Origin: Marinilabiliales bacterium
Lineage (GTDB): Bacteria > Bacteroidota > Bacteroidia > Bacteroidales > F082
DNA length: 45,147 nt
Assembly: GCA_002869365.1 (NCBI GenBank)
Contig: PKTA01000079.1
Coordinates: 1 to 45,147 of the forward strand
Direction of reading: 5' to 3'
In this document: positions 32,037-41,250 of the stretch, one piece after another
Position numbering within the stretch: position 1 is the first letter of the stretch
How the letters are laid out: each line of letters starts with the position of its first letter
Translations under genes and position numbers: made by a program
Notes under the pieces: generated by a model
The model's database searches: none
What the model was told of the DNA's origin: nothing
What the model saw: the letters and a program-made list of their open reading frames with translations, nothing else

Positions 32037-35000
32037 ATGATTTCATTTTTCCACCTCAACAACAAACATTTTTACCTTGTTAAATCTTCAGCAAAATTAG
32101 GACTCAACAACGTAAAAAAACTTAAATGGCTTTTTGGTGAGGCCAAAAGAGTTGAAAGCGACTCAGTTGACGCCTTCTTTATTGGTCCCAGAAAAGAAAT
32201 GATAACTCCCTGGAGCACAAATGCTGTTGAGATTTGTCAGAATATGGGAATAAATACCATAGAAAGGATAGAAGAATTTACAAGGGTTGAAAGCAGAGAG
32301 GCGAAATTCGATCCTATGCTGCAACAATTTTACAATGGCCTAAATCAAACTACTTTTGATATTCCCGCTTTAGCGGAAGAAATGAAGTATATTGATGATA
32401 TCAACTCATACAATAAAAAAGAAGGCTTGGCATTAAGTAAAGATGAAGTTGAATACTTAAATTCAGTTAGTGATAAGATAAATCGTAAACTCACCGATTC
32501 GGAGATTTATGGCTTCGCTCAAATTAATTCGGAACATTGTCGCCATAAAATATTTAATGGCACATTTATTATCGATGGCAAGGAGATGAAAGACAGTCTT
32601 TTTGCTTTGATAAAAAGAACATCGGAGCATACTCCGGGAAAATTAGTCTCGGCTTATAAAGATAACGTTGCTTTTATTGTTGGCCCGAAAGTAGAACAGT
32701 TTGCCCCCAAAACACAAAACACTTCCGATTATTTCAGCATAACAGATATTGAAACTGTTTTATCGCTAAAAGCGGAAACTCATAATTTTCCAACTACAGT
32801 AGAACCTTTTAACGGTGCTTCCACAGGCTCAGGAGGAGAAATTCGCGACCGGCTTGCAGGAGGAAAAGGAAGTTTGCCTCTGGCAGGAACAGCCGTTTAT
32901 ATGACTTCTTATACTCATAAAGACAAAAGCCGTAAATGGGAACAAAGTGTTGATGAAAGAAAATGGCTTTACCAAACTCCGGAAGAAATTTTAATAAAAG
33001 CCTCAAATGGAGCAAGTGATTTTGGAAATAAATTCGGACAACCATTGATAAATGGTAGTTTGCTGACTTTTGAGCATAAGGAAAACGACAAAACTTTTGG
33101 CTTCGACAAAGTTATTATGCTGGCAGGTGGTATTGGTTTCGCCAAGAAGGATGATGCTTTAAAAGCCAATCCCGAGCCGGGCGATATAATTGTTGTACTT
33201 GGTGGCGATAACTACCGCATCGGAATGGGTGGCGGAGCAGTTTCTTCTGTCGACACAGGTGAATTTGGTAATGCTATCGAACTTAATGCCGTTCAGCGGG
33301 CAAATCCGGAAATGCAAAAAAGGGTTATGAACGCCATAAGAGCCATGGTAGAAACTAAAAACAACCCAATAGTTTCCATTCATGACCATGGTGCAGGAGG
33401 TCATTTAAACAGCCTGTCGGAATTAGTAGAAGATACAGGTGCTGTAATTGACGCAAGGAAATTGCCTGTTGGCGATCCTACCCTCTCGGTAAAGGAAATT
33501 CTTGGCAACGAATCGCAGGAGCGCATGGGCCTGGTTCTTAAAAAGGGCGATTATAAAACCCTTGAAGAAATTGCTTTACGAGAAAGATCACCAATTTACA
33601 ATGTTGGAGAAGTTAAAGATAATCAGTCTTTTATAATCGAGGCTGACGATACTTGCCCGGTTGATTTAAAACTTGAGTATCTATTTGGCAAACCGCCTAA
33701 AACCGTACTCAACGACAAAACTTTAAATCCTGATTATAAAGAAATAAGTTATAATGAATCGGAATTAACTGACTATCTTGACAACATATTAAAACTTGAA
33801 GCTGTTGCTTGTAAGGATTGGTTAACAAATAAAGTTGACCGCTCAGTAACAGGTAAAGTTGCAATGCAACAATGTACAGGACCTATACAATTGCCCTTAA
33901 ACAATTTGGGCATTACCGCCCTCGATTATCAGGGTAAAAAAGGACTTGCAACAGCCATAGGACATGCTCCTGTTCCTGCACTTATCGACCCCCAGGCAGG
34001 TTCACGTTTGGCAATAGCCGAATCCTTAACAAACCTGGTATGGGCGCCCATCGATGGAAATCTGGCGGGAGTTTCTTTAAGCGCAAACTGGATGTGGCCC
34101 GCAAAAAATGATGGTGAAAATGCACGTCTTTACAGAGCTGTTGAAGCAGTTAGTGAATTTGCCATAAAGTTAGGAATAAACATCCCGACAGGCAAAGACT
34201 CCCTTTCGATGACACAAAAATATCCTGATGGTAAAGTTGTTTATGCTCCCGGAACAGTAATTATTTCGGCAGTTGGCGAAGTAACCGACATTAAAAAAGC
34301 AGTTAGTACCAGACTTAAACCAAAGGAAGGCACAAAAATATTATACATCGATTTTTCAAATAAACCATTCGAATTGGGAGGAAGCAGTTTTGCTCAAACA
34401 ATGAGTAAACTTGGAAAAAAATGTCCTGATGTTGATGCTGATTATTTTGCAAAAACTTTTAATGTTGTACAAAAACTGATATCAGAAGAACAAATTCTAT
34501 CAGGTCACGACATCTCCTCAGGAGGTTTAATAACTACCTTACTGGAAATGAACTTCCCAAATGTTGATTGTGGTATGAAGTTAGATGTCAGCACATTTGA
34601 CTACGACAGTATTAAAACTTTGTTTAGCGAAAACCCTGGAATAGTTATCCAGGTTGAAGATTCGAAAGCAATAGAAGAAATACTCGCTAATGAAAACATA
34701 AATTATTGTTTGCTTGGTGAGGTACAGTCTGATCGTAAGTTAGAGATTAAATTAAAATCAGAAACCATAAGTTTAGATATTGATGACTTGAGAAATAAGT
34801 GGTTTGAGCCTTCTTATTTACTCGACAGCAAACAAACTTCCGGCAATCTTGCAGCTGAAAGGTTTAACAACTTCAAAAATCAGGATTTAAATTTCAATTT
34901 TCGTAAGAGTTTTACAGGAATAGCAAAAGACTACGGCATAGATTTAAGCAGGCGAAAAAGTAGTGGAATTAAGGCAGCGATAATTCGTGAAAAGGGTGTA

Positions 35001-35720
35001 AATGGCGACCGAGAAATGGCTTATGCTCTTCACCTGGCGGGATTCGATGTAAAGGATGTTCATATGACCGACCTTATAAATGGTCGTGAAGATTTATCAG
35101 ACATAAATTTCATAGTTTTCGTTGGTGGATTTAGTAATTCCGATGTGCTTGGTTCAGCAAAAGGCTGGGCAGGAGCTTTCCTGTATAATAAGGAAGCAAA
35201 AAATGCACTCGTTAATTTCTATGCAAGAAAAGATACTCTTAGTTTAGGCGTTTGTAATGGTTGTCAGCTTATGGTAGAGCTCGGCCTGATTTATCCAGAA
35301 CATCCCGAAAAACCAAAAATGCTGCATAACGATTCCGGTAAATTTGAATCCGGTTTTGTAAATCTCCTTGTAAAAGAAAACGCTTCGGTTATGCTTTCCA
35401 GTTTATCATGTATGAAACTTGGTGCCTGGGTTGCACATGGTGAAGGAAAATTCTCCTTCCCTTATTATCAGGATCAATATAATATCGTAATGAAATACAG
35501 TTATGATGAATATCCCGGTAACCCCAACGGCAGCGATTGGTCGACAGCGGCAATTTGTTCCAACGACGGCAGACATCTTGCAATGATGCCTCATCTGGAA
35601 AGAGCATTCCTTCCATGGCAATGGCCATACTATCCTAAGGAAAGAAAAGAGGATGAAATTAGTCCATGGATGGAAGCCTTTGTAAATGCTAGAAACTGGA
35701 TACAAGATAAAACCAAGTAA
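32037..35720 (+). CDS. purL: Phosphoribosylformylglycinamidine synthase
   Basis: Large single-chain FGAM synthase (1227 residues) of purine biosynthesis, which turns FGAR, ATP and glutamine into FGAM. It has the N-terminal PurS-like domain, the linker, two ATP-binding halves (SEHCRHKIFNGTF, AETHNFPTTVEPFNGASTGSGGEIRD, GKDSLSM) and a C-terminal glutaminase with the nucleophile in LGVCNGCQLM and His/Glu in MMPHLERAFLPWQ. The ATG at 32037 (MISFFHLNN) aligns with the family better than the one at 32019. No other pur gene is near. No PurR-box or riboswitch was seen upstream. Confidence 0.96.
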   Translation: MISFFHLNNKHFYLVKSSAKLGLNNVKKLKWLFGEAKRVESDSVDAFFIGPRKEMITPWSTNAVEICQNMGINTIERIEEFTRVESREAKFDPMLQQFYNGLNQTTFDIPALAEEMKYIDDINSYNKKEGLALSKDEVEYLNSVSDKINRKLTDSEIYGFAQINSEHCRHKIFNGTFIIDGKEMKDSLFALIKRTSEHTPGKLVSAYKDNVAFIVGPKVEQFAPKTQNTSDYFSITDIETVLSLKAETHNFPTTVEPFNGASTGSGGEIRDRLAGGKGSLPLAGTAVYMTSYTHKDKSRKWEQSVDERKWLYQTPEEILIKASNGASDFGNKFGQPLINGSLLTFEHKENDKTFGFDKVIMLAGGIGFAKKDDALKANPEPGDIIVVLGGDNYRIGMGGGAVSSVDTGEFGNAIELNAVQRANPEMQKRVMNAIRAMVETKNNPIVSIHDHGAGGHLNSLSELVEDTGAVIDARKLPVGDPTLSVKEILGNESQERMGLVLKKGDYKTLEEIALRERSPIYNVGEVKDNQSFIIEADDTCPVDLKLEYLFGKPPKTVLNDKTLNPDYKEISYNESELTDYLDNILKLEAVACKDWLTNKVDRSVTGKVAMQQCTGPIQLPLNNLGITALDYQGKKGLATAIGHAPVPALIDPQAGSRLAIAESLTNLVWAPIDGNLAGVSLSANWMWPAKNDGENARLYRAVEAVSEFAIKLGINIPTGKDSLSMTQKYPDGKVVYAPGTVIISAVGEVTDIKKAVSTRLKPKEGTKILYIDFSNKPFELGGSSFAQTMSKLGKKCPDVDADYFAKTFNVVQKLISEEQILSGHDISSGGLITTLLEMNFPNVDCGMKLDVSTFDYDSIKTLFSENPGIVIQVEDSKAIEEILANENINYCLLGEVQSDRKLEIKLKSETISLDIDDLRNKWFEPSYLLDSKQTSGNLAAERFNNFKNQDLNFNFRKSFTGIAKDYGIDLSRRKSSGIKAAIIREKGVNGDREMAYALHLAGFDVKDVHMTDLINGREDLSDINFIVFVGGFSNSDVLGSAKGWAGAFLYNKEAKNALVNFYARKDTLSLGVCNGCQLMVELGLIYPEHPEKPKMLHNDSGKFESGFVNLLVKENASVMLSSLSCMKLGAWVAHGEGKFSFPYYQDQYNIVMKYSYDEYPGNPNGSDWSTAAICSNDGRHLAMMPHLERAFLPWQWPYYPKERKEDEISPWMEAFVNARNWIQDKTK

Positions 35721-35730
35721 TACATTTACG

Positions 35731-36810
35731 TTGCAAAAAAATATATTCTATTATTTAATACTTTTTCTCTTTATTTTTTCCTGTTCTAAGAAAAGTAGAT
35801 CACCCTTAGAACAAGAAGATTATCCCTTTATACTATCAGCAGATTTATCTTCACTTCCGCTTGTTGAATCCAAAAATATTGTTTTTTATAATTTAAACAA
35901 TAAGCCCGAAGACTTGCTTACAACATTAAAAAACAATGGTATAAATACAGTAAGATTGAGGTTATGGCACACACCTCAAAACGAAAATTCAGGATTTAGT
36001 GAAGTAAAAACATTTAGCGAAAAACTTCATTCTATGGGCTTTAAAGTCTGGTTATCAGTACATTATTCCGACACGTGGGCAGATCCAGGGCATCAAATAA
36101 TACCTCAGGCATGGGAAGGTATTGAATATGACATTCTGAAAGACAGCATAAGTAATTATACCACCAAAATTGTTAAAGAAATCAATCCGGATATCTTTCA
36201 AATTGGAAATGAAATTAATCCCGGTTTTTTGTTGCCTTACGGCGATATCAATAATGAAACACAGTTCATAGGTTTATTAAAAACGGCTTCTGAGGCAATT
36301 AGAAATAATTCCGAAAACTGCAGGATTATGATACATTATGCAGGTATAAACGGATCAGATTACTTCTTTAGCAAAATGCAATCTCTTGACTACGACATCA
36401 TAGGCTTATCTTTTTATCCCATTTGGCATGGGAAGGATATGGAAGTATTATCAAACACAATAAACCAAGTGTCGGATAACTACAAAAAAAGCATTGCAAT
36501 TGCAGAAACTGCCTATCCTTTCACATTGGGTTGGAATGATTATACAAACAATATTATAGGTTTGGAAGATCAAATAATATTACCTGATTATCCTGCATCT
36601 CCCCAAGGGCAAAAGAAATTCATTTCTACAATAATAAACATTGTTAAAAATGATAGTCTGGGTTTTGGAGTTTCATATTGGGGTGCCGAACTAATTGCTT
36701 TCGACGGACCCACATCAGAAAATGGATCTCCATGGGAAAACCAGGCATTTTATGATTTTGATAATACAGCACTTCCGGTTATTGAATCCTTCAATGATTT
36801 AAACTATTAA
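35731..36810 (+). CDS. GH53 arabinogalactan endo-beta-1,4-galactanase lipoprotein
   Basis: Secreted glycoside hydrolase of family 53, which cuts beta-1,4-galactan side chains of pectin. From the TTG at 35731 it has 359 residues: a lipoprotein signal (QKNIFYYLILFLFIFSCSKK), then the barrel with NTVRLRLWHTP, VWLSVHYSDTWADPGHQ, acid/base Glu161 in QIGNEINPG, and nucleophile Glu259 in IAIAETAYP. GADLS-like ILSADLSSL opens the domain, as in the family. An ATG at 35686 lies inside purL and would give an atypical signal, so TTG is preferred. No SusC/SusD pair is nearby, so it is not in a standard utilisation locus. Confidence 0.88.
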   Translation: MQKNIFYYLILFLFIFSCSKKSRSPLEQEDYPFILSADLSSLPLVESKNIVFYNLNNKPEDLLTTLKNNGINTVRLRLWHTPQNENSGFSEVKTFSEKLHSMGFKVWLSVHYSDTWADPGHQIIPQAWEGIEYDILKDSISNYTTKIVKEINPDIFQIGNEINPGFLLPYGDINNETQFIGLLKTASEAIRNNSENCRIMIHYAGINGSDYFFSKMQSLDYDIIGLSFYPIWHGKDMEVLSNTINQVSDNYKKSIAIAETAYPFTLGWNDYTNNIIGLEDQIILPDYPASPQGQKKFISTIINIVKNDSLGFGVSYWGAELIAFDGPTSENGSPWENQAFYDFDNTALPVIESFNDLNY

Positions 36811-36842
36811 CCTAACATACATCCATTGCAGACAGAATATTG

Positions 36843-36945
36843 TTGAGTTTACTTAGTGATCCTTTGTGCTGTTCTTTGTGATCCTTTGTGGTATAAATTT
36901 AAACACAAAGTAACACTAAGGATTACACAAAGTGACTCAAAGCCA
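36843..36945. repeat. Intergenic CTTTGTG repeat with inverted arms
   Basis: GTGATCCTTTGTG occurs twice in direct order (near 36857 and 36878), and the complement follows (CACAAAG near 36903 and 36929, with TAAGGAT between), giving an imperfect inverted repeat around ATAAATTTAAA. It lies between two converging transcripts and looks like the CTTTGTG-type spacers found in many Bacteroidota genomes. No gene is seen in 36811-37018. Confidence 0.55.
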
Positions 36946-37018
36946 TACAACCTATTTACAATCACTATATATGACAATAATAAAACGAACTCAGGAAACT
37001 CGAGTTAATAAAACTAAT

Positions 37019-38098
37019 CTATTTAGGGGCTTTTTGAATCAGGAAAACGCCAATAATCATATAAATAATATTAGGAATCCATGCCGCCAATATGGGTGAA
37101 AGATTACCATAAGTGGCAAAAACGGTTGAGAACTGCATAAACATTATATAACTGAATGTCAGAGCAATACCAATTCCCAGATGAAGCCCTATCCCTCCCC
37201 TAACCTTTCGGCTGGAAAGAGCCACTCCAATAAAAGTTAATATTATTATGGCTACAGGTCCTGCCATTCTTTTATGTTTTTCTATCTCATATTTCTTATA
37301 AACTATTGAACCTTTCTGCTTTTCCCTGGTAATGAAAGCATTAAGCTGATAATAGTTCATTTCTTCAAACCTCTCTTTAATTTTATAAAGATCGGTAGTT
37401 TTTAAATTAATGGTAGTATCCTTCTCATCTCCCATACTTATATGCTGTTGCCCTAAACTGTCAATGGTTCTGATATAGTAATTTTTGATATTCCATTTAT
37501 TTTTTACCGTATCCCATTTTATATTATCAGCCATGAGTTTATACACTAATTTTTGACCGTCGAGTTGCTCCATTGAGAATTTAAATCCTATACTTTCATC
37601 ACTATTAAACCTATTAGCATAAACAAAGGTATTGGGTTGTATCTGAATATGGATATTGGTCTCATTATCCTTGGTAAGTTTCTCCATATAGGTATTTTTA
37701 AATACCCGCCTAACTTCATTAGTTTTGGGAATCAAGAAGTTCCCAAGATAAAACGATATTATTGCCAGAAAAACGGACGCTATTAAGTATGGTAGTAAAA
37801 ATCTTTTAAAACTCACACCACTACTTAGAATAGCAATAATTTCAGTATCGCCGGCAAGCTTGGAAGTAAAGAAAATAACCGAAATAAATGTAAAGAGATA
37901 AATAAAGAGGTTAATAAAGTATGGAATGAAGTTTATGTAATAGTCAACAACTATCGCCATAAACGGAGCCTTATTTTTTATAAAACTATCAACATTTTCG
38001 GAAACATCGAACACAATAACGATAACAATCAGTAAAGTAATGGCATAGAAGAAGGTGCCCAGAAACTTTTTAATTATATACCAATCGATTATTTTCAC
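37019..38098 (-). CDS. LptF/LptG family lipopolysaccharide export permease
   Basis: A 359-residue permease of the YjgP/YjgQ family, which with LptB and LptC moves LPS from the inner membrane to the periplasmic bridge. Three helices at the N-terminus (about 10-30, 50-78, 98-120), a periplasmic jellyroll of about 150 residues, and three helices at the C-terminus (from MAGPVAIIILTFIGVALSSR to the end). The cytoplasmic loop TSKLAGDTEIIAILSSGVSFKR is the family's coupling helix. It follows tgt by 18 bases. Whether it is LptF or LptG cannot be decided; LptG is the common choice for this position. Confidence 0.88.
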   Translation of the reverse strand: MKIIDWYIIKKFLGTFFYAITLLIVIVIVFDVSENVDSFIKNKAPFMAIVVDYYINFIPYFINLFIYLFTFISVIFFTSKLAGDTEIIAILSSGVSFKRFLLPYLIASVFLAIISFYLGNFLIPKTNEVRRVFKNTYMEKLTKDNETNIHIQIQPNTFVYANRFNSDESIGFKFSMEQLDGQKLVYKLMADNIKWDTVKNKWNIKNYYIRTIDSLGQQHISMGDEKDTTINLKTTDLYKIKERFEEMNYYQLNAFITREKQKGSIVYKKYEIEKHKRMAGPVAIIILTFIGVALSSRKVRGGIGLHLGIGIALTFSYIMFMQFSTVFATYGNLSPILAAWIPNIIYMIIGVFLIQKAPK

Positions 38099-38116
38099 TT
38101 AAGTGTTGAGTTTATT

Positions 38117-39247
38117 CTATAATCTTTGAACTAGTTTTTTAACCATTATATTTTTCCATTCGCTGAAATCACCTTTTATTATATGATTTCTGGCTTCACC
38201 AACAAGCCACAAGTAAAAACTTAAATTATGCAAACTTGCTATCATGGCCCCCAGCATTTCTTTTGCCACAAACATATGACGCAAATATGCTTTTGTATAT
38301 TGAGTATCAACAAATGAAGTTCCTTCCTCATCAATAGGACTGAAATCATGCATCCATTTTTGATTTTTAATGTTTATGATACCATTTTTGGTAAACAACA
38401 TTCCATTCCTGCCATTTCTTGTTGGCATAACACAGTCGAACATATCAATACCCAAAGATATACTTTCCAGAATATTTGCAGTTGTACCAACACCCATCAG
38501 ATAACGTGGTTTATCTTCCGGTAGTATACCGCAAACAAGTTCTGTCATTTCATACATCAATTCGTGTGGTTCTCCAACAGAAAGTCCTCCAATAGCATTG
38601 CCCTCAGCATTTTTCGAGGCTATTGTCTCTGCTGATATTTTCCTAAGGTCACGATATGTACTCCCCTGAACTATAGGGAATAAAGCCTGTGAATATCCAT
38701 ATTTTGGTTTAGTATTATTAAAATGAGTTATACATCTATCCAGCCAGCGATGTGTTATTTCCATGGAGTTTTTTGCGTAATCATAATCACATGGATATGG
38801 AGTACACTCATCGAATGCCATAACGATATCAGCACCAATTGTTCGCTGAATATCCATAACTGATTCGGGATTAAAATTATGCCTTGAGCCATCGATGTGC
38901 GATTGAAATACAACGCCCGATTCATCGAGTTTTCTCCTGTCGCTCAAAGAATAAACCTGATAACCACCACTATCGGTTAATATTGGCCTGTCCCAACCAT
39001 TAAACTTATGTAAGCCGCCCGCTTCCTCCATCACCTGTAAACCGGGACGCAGATAAAGATGATATGTATTTCCAAGAATTATCTGTGCTTTCACATCATC
39101 CTTAACATCTTTCATATGAACACCTTTTACACTTCCTGCTGTACCCACAGGCATAAAAATTGGTGTTTGAATTTTGCCATGATCTGTTACTATTTCCCCC
39201 GCTCTGGCTGAACTCTTTATATCTTTCCCCTTAAGGCTAAATTTCAT
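38117..39247 (-). CDS. tgt: Queuine tRNA-ribosyltransferase without the usual zinc cysteines
   Basis: Exchanges guanine 34 of tRNAs with GUN anticodons for preQ1 in queuosine synthesis. The 376 residues carry the base Asp92 (TDSGGYQVYSL), the substrate motif GGLSVGEPHELM, the nucleophile Asp271 in GIDMFDCVMPTRNGRNG and the end YTKAYLRHMF...HNLSFYLWLVGEARNHI. The zinc motif CxCxxC that normally precedes AYLRH is replaced by GTSFVD (309-314), so only the His of the site remains. I recall the same pattern from other Bacteroidota, so it is likely a lineage feature and not damage. The gene starts the operon with the LptF/G permease. Confidence 0.93.
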   Translation of the reverse strand: MKFSLKGKDIKSSARAGEIVTDHGKIQTPIFMPVGTAGSVKGVHMKDVKDDVKAQIILGNTYHLYLRPGLQVMEEAGGLHKFNGWDRPILTDSGGYQVYSLSDRRKLDESGVVFQSHIDGSRHNFNPESVMDIQRTIGADIVMAFDECTPYPCDYDYAKNSMEITHRWLDRCITHFNNTKPKYGYSQALFPIVQGSTYRDLRKISAETIASKNAEGNAIGGLSVGEPHELMYEMTELVCGILPEDKPRYLMGVGTTANILESISLGIDMFDCVMPTRNGRNGMLFTKNGIINIKNQKWMHDFSPIDEEGTSFVDTQYTKAYLRHMFVAKEMLGAMIASLHNLSFYLWLVGEARNHIIKGDFSEWKNIMVKKLVQRL

Positions 39248-39423
39248 TCTGATAAATTTTTTGCAAAATTACTCTTTTTGTTCGATTGAAACATTTTTTG
39301 AATACTTCTGTTGATCAATATTAGCAGCAATTAATGCATGCTTAACAGTTGGCATAAAATATTTAATGACATCAAACTGTTTATAAATAATTATGCTAAA
39401 AAAATATTGCTCTGTTTACTTAG

Positions 39424-39431
39424 TATTTTTG
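39424..39431 (+). promoter_or_regulatory. -7 promoter element TATTTTTG of the GT2 gene
   Basis: TATTTTTG fits TAnnTTTG and lies 16 bases before the TTG start at 39448, giving a very short leader. Confidence 0.4.
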
Positions 39432-39447
39432 TATAAAAATTATTGAT

Positions 39448-40575
39448 TTGTTCCAGGACTTAAGTAACATTAGTATTGTTATAGCGGCAATTTTTGCCTT
39501 GTCGACCTTAACTCAGTTAATATATTATTGGCTGATATTTTCCCGCTTGGCATTCTATAAAAAAAGCGATTCGACCGGAGATAAAAAGCCGCCGGTTTCT
39601 GTTGTTATTTCAGCCAGAAACGAATATTATAACCTCATGGAAAATCTTGAGTTAATATTACAACAGGATTATCCCGATTTTGAATTAATAGTAGTAAATC
39701 ATGCTTCCACCGATGAATCGAAATATTATCTGGAAGAAATGAAGCACAAATATTCTAATTTGAAGATAGTGCAAATCGATCAGGATTTGAACTTCTTTAC
39801 GGGCAAGAAATTTCCACTTTCCATAGGTATTAAATCGGCTAAAAATGATATCCTTTTACTTACTGATGCCGATTGTAAACCAAATTCCAAAAACTGGATA
39901 AGCACAATGGTTTCTTCCTATGAAGATGAAAAAACCGAAGTCGTTTTAGCTTATGGGCCATTTATAAAAGAAAAAGGTTTCCTCAATCTACTCATGCGCT
40001 ACGACACTTTTGTTACCGCTGTTCAATACTTTTCATACGCACTTGCAGGAATGCCATATATGGGCGTAGGCCGAAATCTTTCATATCGCAAATCTCTGTT
40101 TATCAGGAACAAAGGTTTTATATCACATTACAATATCCCTTCGGGAGATGATGATTTATTTATTAATAGAGTTGCAAACAAGACTAATTGCCGCATAGAG
40201 ATTGCGGAAGAAAGTTATATGTATTCGAAGGCAAAGCCAACTTTTAAAGAATGGTATAAACAAAAACTTCGGCATTTAAGTACGGGAAAAGTTTATAAAA
40301 TGAAGTTTAAAATTCTATTGAGCATATTTGTTTTTAGTCAGATATTTTTTTTCCTATCCTTCGCTTTTCTTGCCATAACCCTAACATTACCAATACTTGT
40401 TTTGAGTGCCTTTGGAATTAGATTTATTACCCAAGTACTTGTTAATAAAAAAATTAGCGATCAACTTAATGAGGGAAGTTTATATTTATTTTCGCCTATA
40501 CTGGAGGTAATATTTTTAGTTTTACTACCCATATTCAGTTTAATGAGCATGAGGAAGAAAGTTGCATGGAGGTAA
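39448..40575 (+). CDS. Membrane-bound family 2 glycosyltransferase
   Basis: A 375-residue inverting glycosyltransferase. It has an N-terminal helix (about 7-30), a GT2 catalytic domain with VSVVISARNEYYNL, FELIVVNHASTDES, the metal-binding DADC (LLLTDADCKP), the later acceptor motif SGDDDLF and the processivity-like region KQKLRHLSTG, and two C-terminal helices at about 288-345. The product is unknown; chitin-, cellulose- or lipid-linked sugar synthesis cannot be told apart. The start is TTG at 39448, the only start-like codon before the first helix. The next gene overlaps its end by 10 bases. Confidence 0.87.
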   Translation: MFQDLSNISIVIAAIFALSTLTQLIYYWLIFSRLAFYKKSDSTGDKKPPVSVVISARNEYYNLMENLELILQQDYPDFELIVVNHASTDESKYYLEEMKHKYSNLKIVQIDQDLNFFTGKKFPLSIGIKSAKNDILLLTDADCKPNSKNWISTMVSSYEDEKTEVVLAYGPFIKEKGFLNLLMRYDTFVTAVQYFSYALAGMPYMGVGRNLSYRKSLFIRNKGFISHYNIPSGDDDLFINRVANKTNCRIEIAEESYMYSKAKPTFKEWYKQKLRHLSTGKVYKMKFKILLSIFVFSQIFFFLSFAFLAITLTLPILVLSAFGIRFITQVLVNKKISDQLNEGSLYLFSPILEVIFLVLLPIFSLMSMRKKVAWR

Positions 40576-41168
40576 AAAATACATTAACAACAAAAGGTCA
40601 GAGAGATTATAAACTTATTCAGCAGGCCCTCCACAAAGGAGACCAATCGGCTTATGCCGAACTACTAAATCTTTACCGCGATTCCATTTACTATACCATG
40701 TTAAAAATGACCCACGACCCCTATGATGCTGAAGATCTTACAATAGAAGCGTTCGGCAAGGCCTTTAAAAACCTGCAGCAATATACTTCTGATTACGCTT
40801 TTAGCACCTGGCTTTTTAAAATAGCAAGCAACAACTGCATCGACTTCATACGAAAGAAAAAAATGCATGACAATATAGTCGAGTCAGGTGAAAACAAAAC
40901 TGGATCCTTAGGTTTTAAAATTGCAGACAATGAGTTAAATCCGGAGGAAGAAATAATCAACAATCAGAAAATATTAATGATGCGGGAAGTTATCCATCGG
41001 CTAAAGCCACATTATAAAAAGCTAATTGAACTACGTTATTTTAAAGAATACTCATACGAAGAACTTGTACAAGAACTTAATCTCCCGTTGGGAACAGTAA
41101 AAGTTCAGCTGTTTAGGGCCCGAACTTTTCTTTATAATATTCTCAAAAATTCAGAAGAAAAAATTTAA
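40566..41168 (+). CDS. ECF-type RNA polymerase sigma factor
   Basis: A 200-residue sigma-70-family factor of the extracytoplasmic type: region 2 at about 25-95 (DPYDAEDLTIEAFGKAFKNL and FSTWLFKIASNNCIDFIRKKK), a linker of about 35 residues, and region 4 (LIELRYFKEYSYEELVQELN, LPLGTVKVQLFRARTFLY). No anti-sigma gene follows. Its start lies within the end of the glycosyltransferase gene (10-base overlap), so the two are translationally coupled; the sigma factor may control surface glycan or lipid genes, but no target is visible. Confidence 0.93.
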   Translation: MEVKNTLTTKGQRDYKLIQQALHKGDQSAYAELLNLYRDSIYYTMLKMTHDPYDAEDLTIEAFGKAFKNLQQYTSDYAFSTWLFKIASNNCIDFIRKKKMHDNIVESGENKTGSLGFKIADNELNPEEEIINNQKILMMREVIHRLKPHYKKLIELRYFKEYSYEELVQELNLPLGTVKVQLFRARTFLYNILKNSEEKI

Positions 41169-41212
41169 TAATCCTTTAAATTTTAAATCAAATTCCCTGC
41201 TAAAAAATTAGT

Positions 41213-41230
41213 TAACATATGTTATATTTG
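41213..41230 (+). promoter_or_regulatory. Promoter with overlapping palindrome before the acyltransferase pair
   Basis: A perfect 12-base palindrome TAACATATGTTA (41213-41224) overlaps the first two bases of the -7 element TATATTTG (41223-41230), which lies 20 bases before the ATG at 41251. The arrangement suits a repressor site. No -33 element is clear. Confidence 0.5.
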
Positions 41231-41250
41231 CATGGATTTGATTTTTAAAA

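Noticed and set aside
36843-36945. CRISPR array
   Set aside because: The repeats are short, imperfect and inverted, with no regular spacers and no cas genes.
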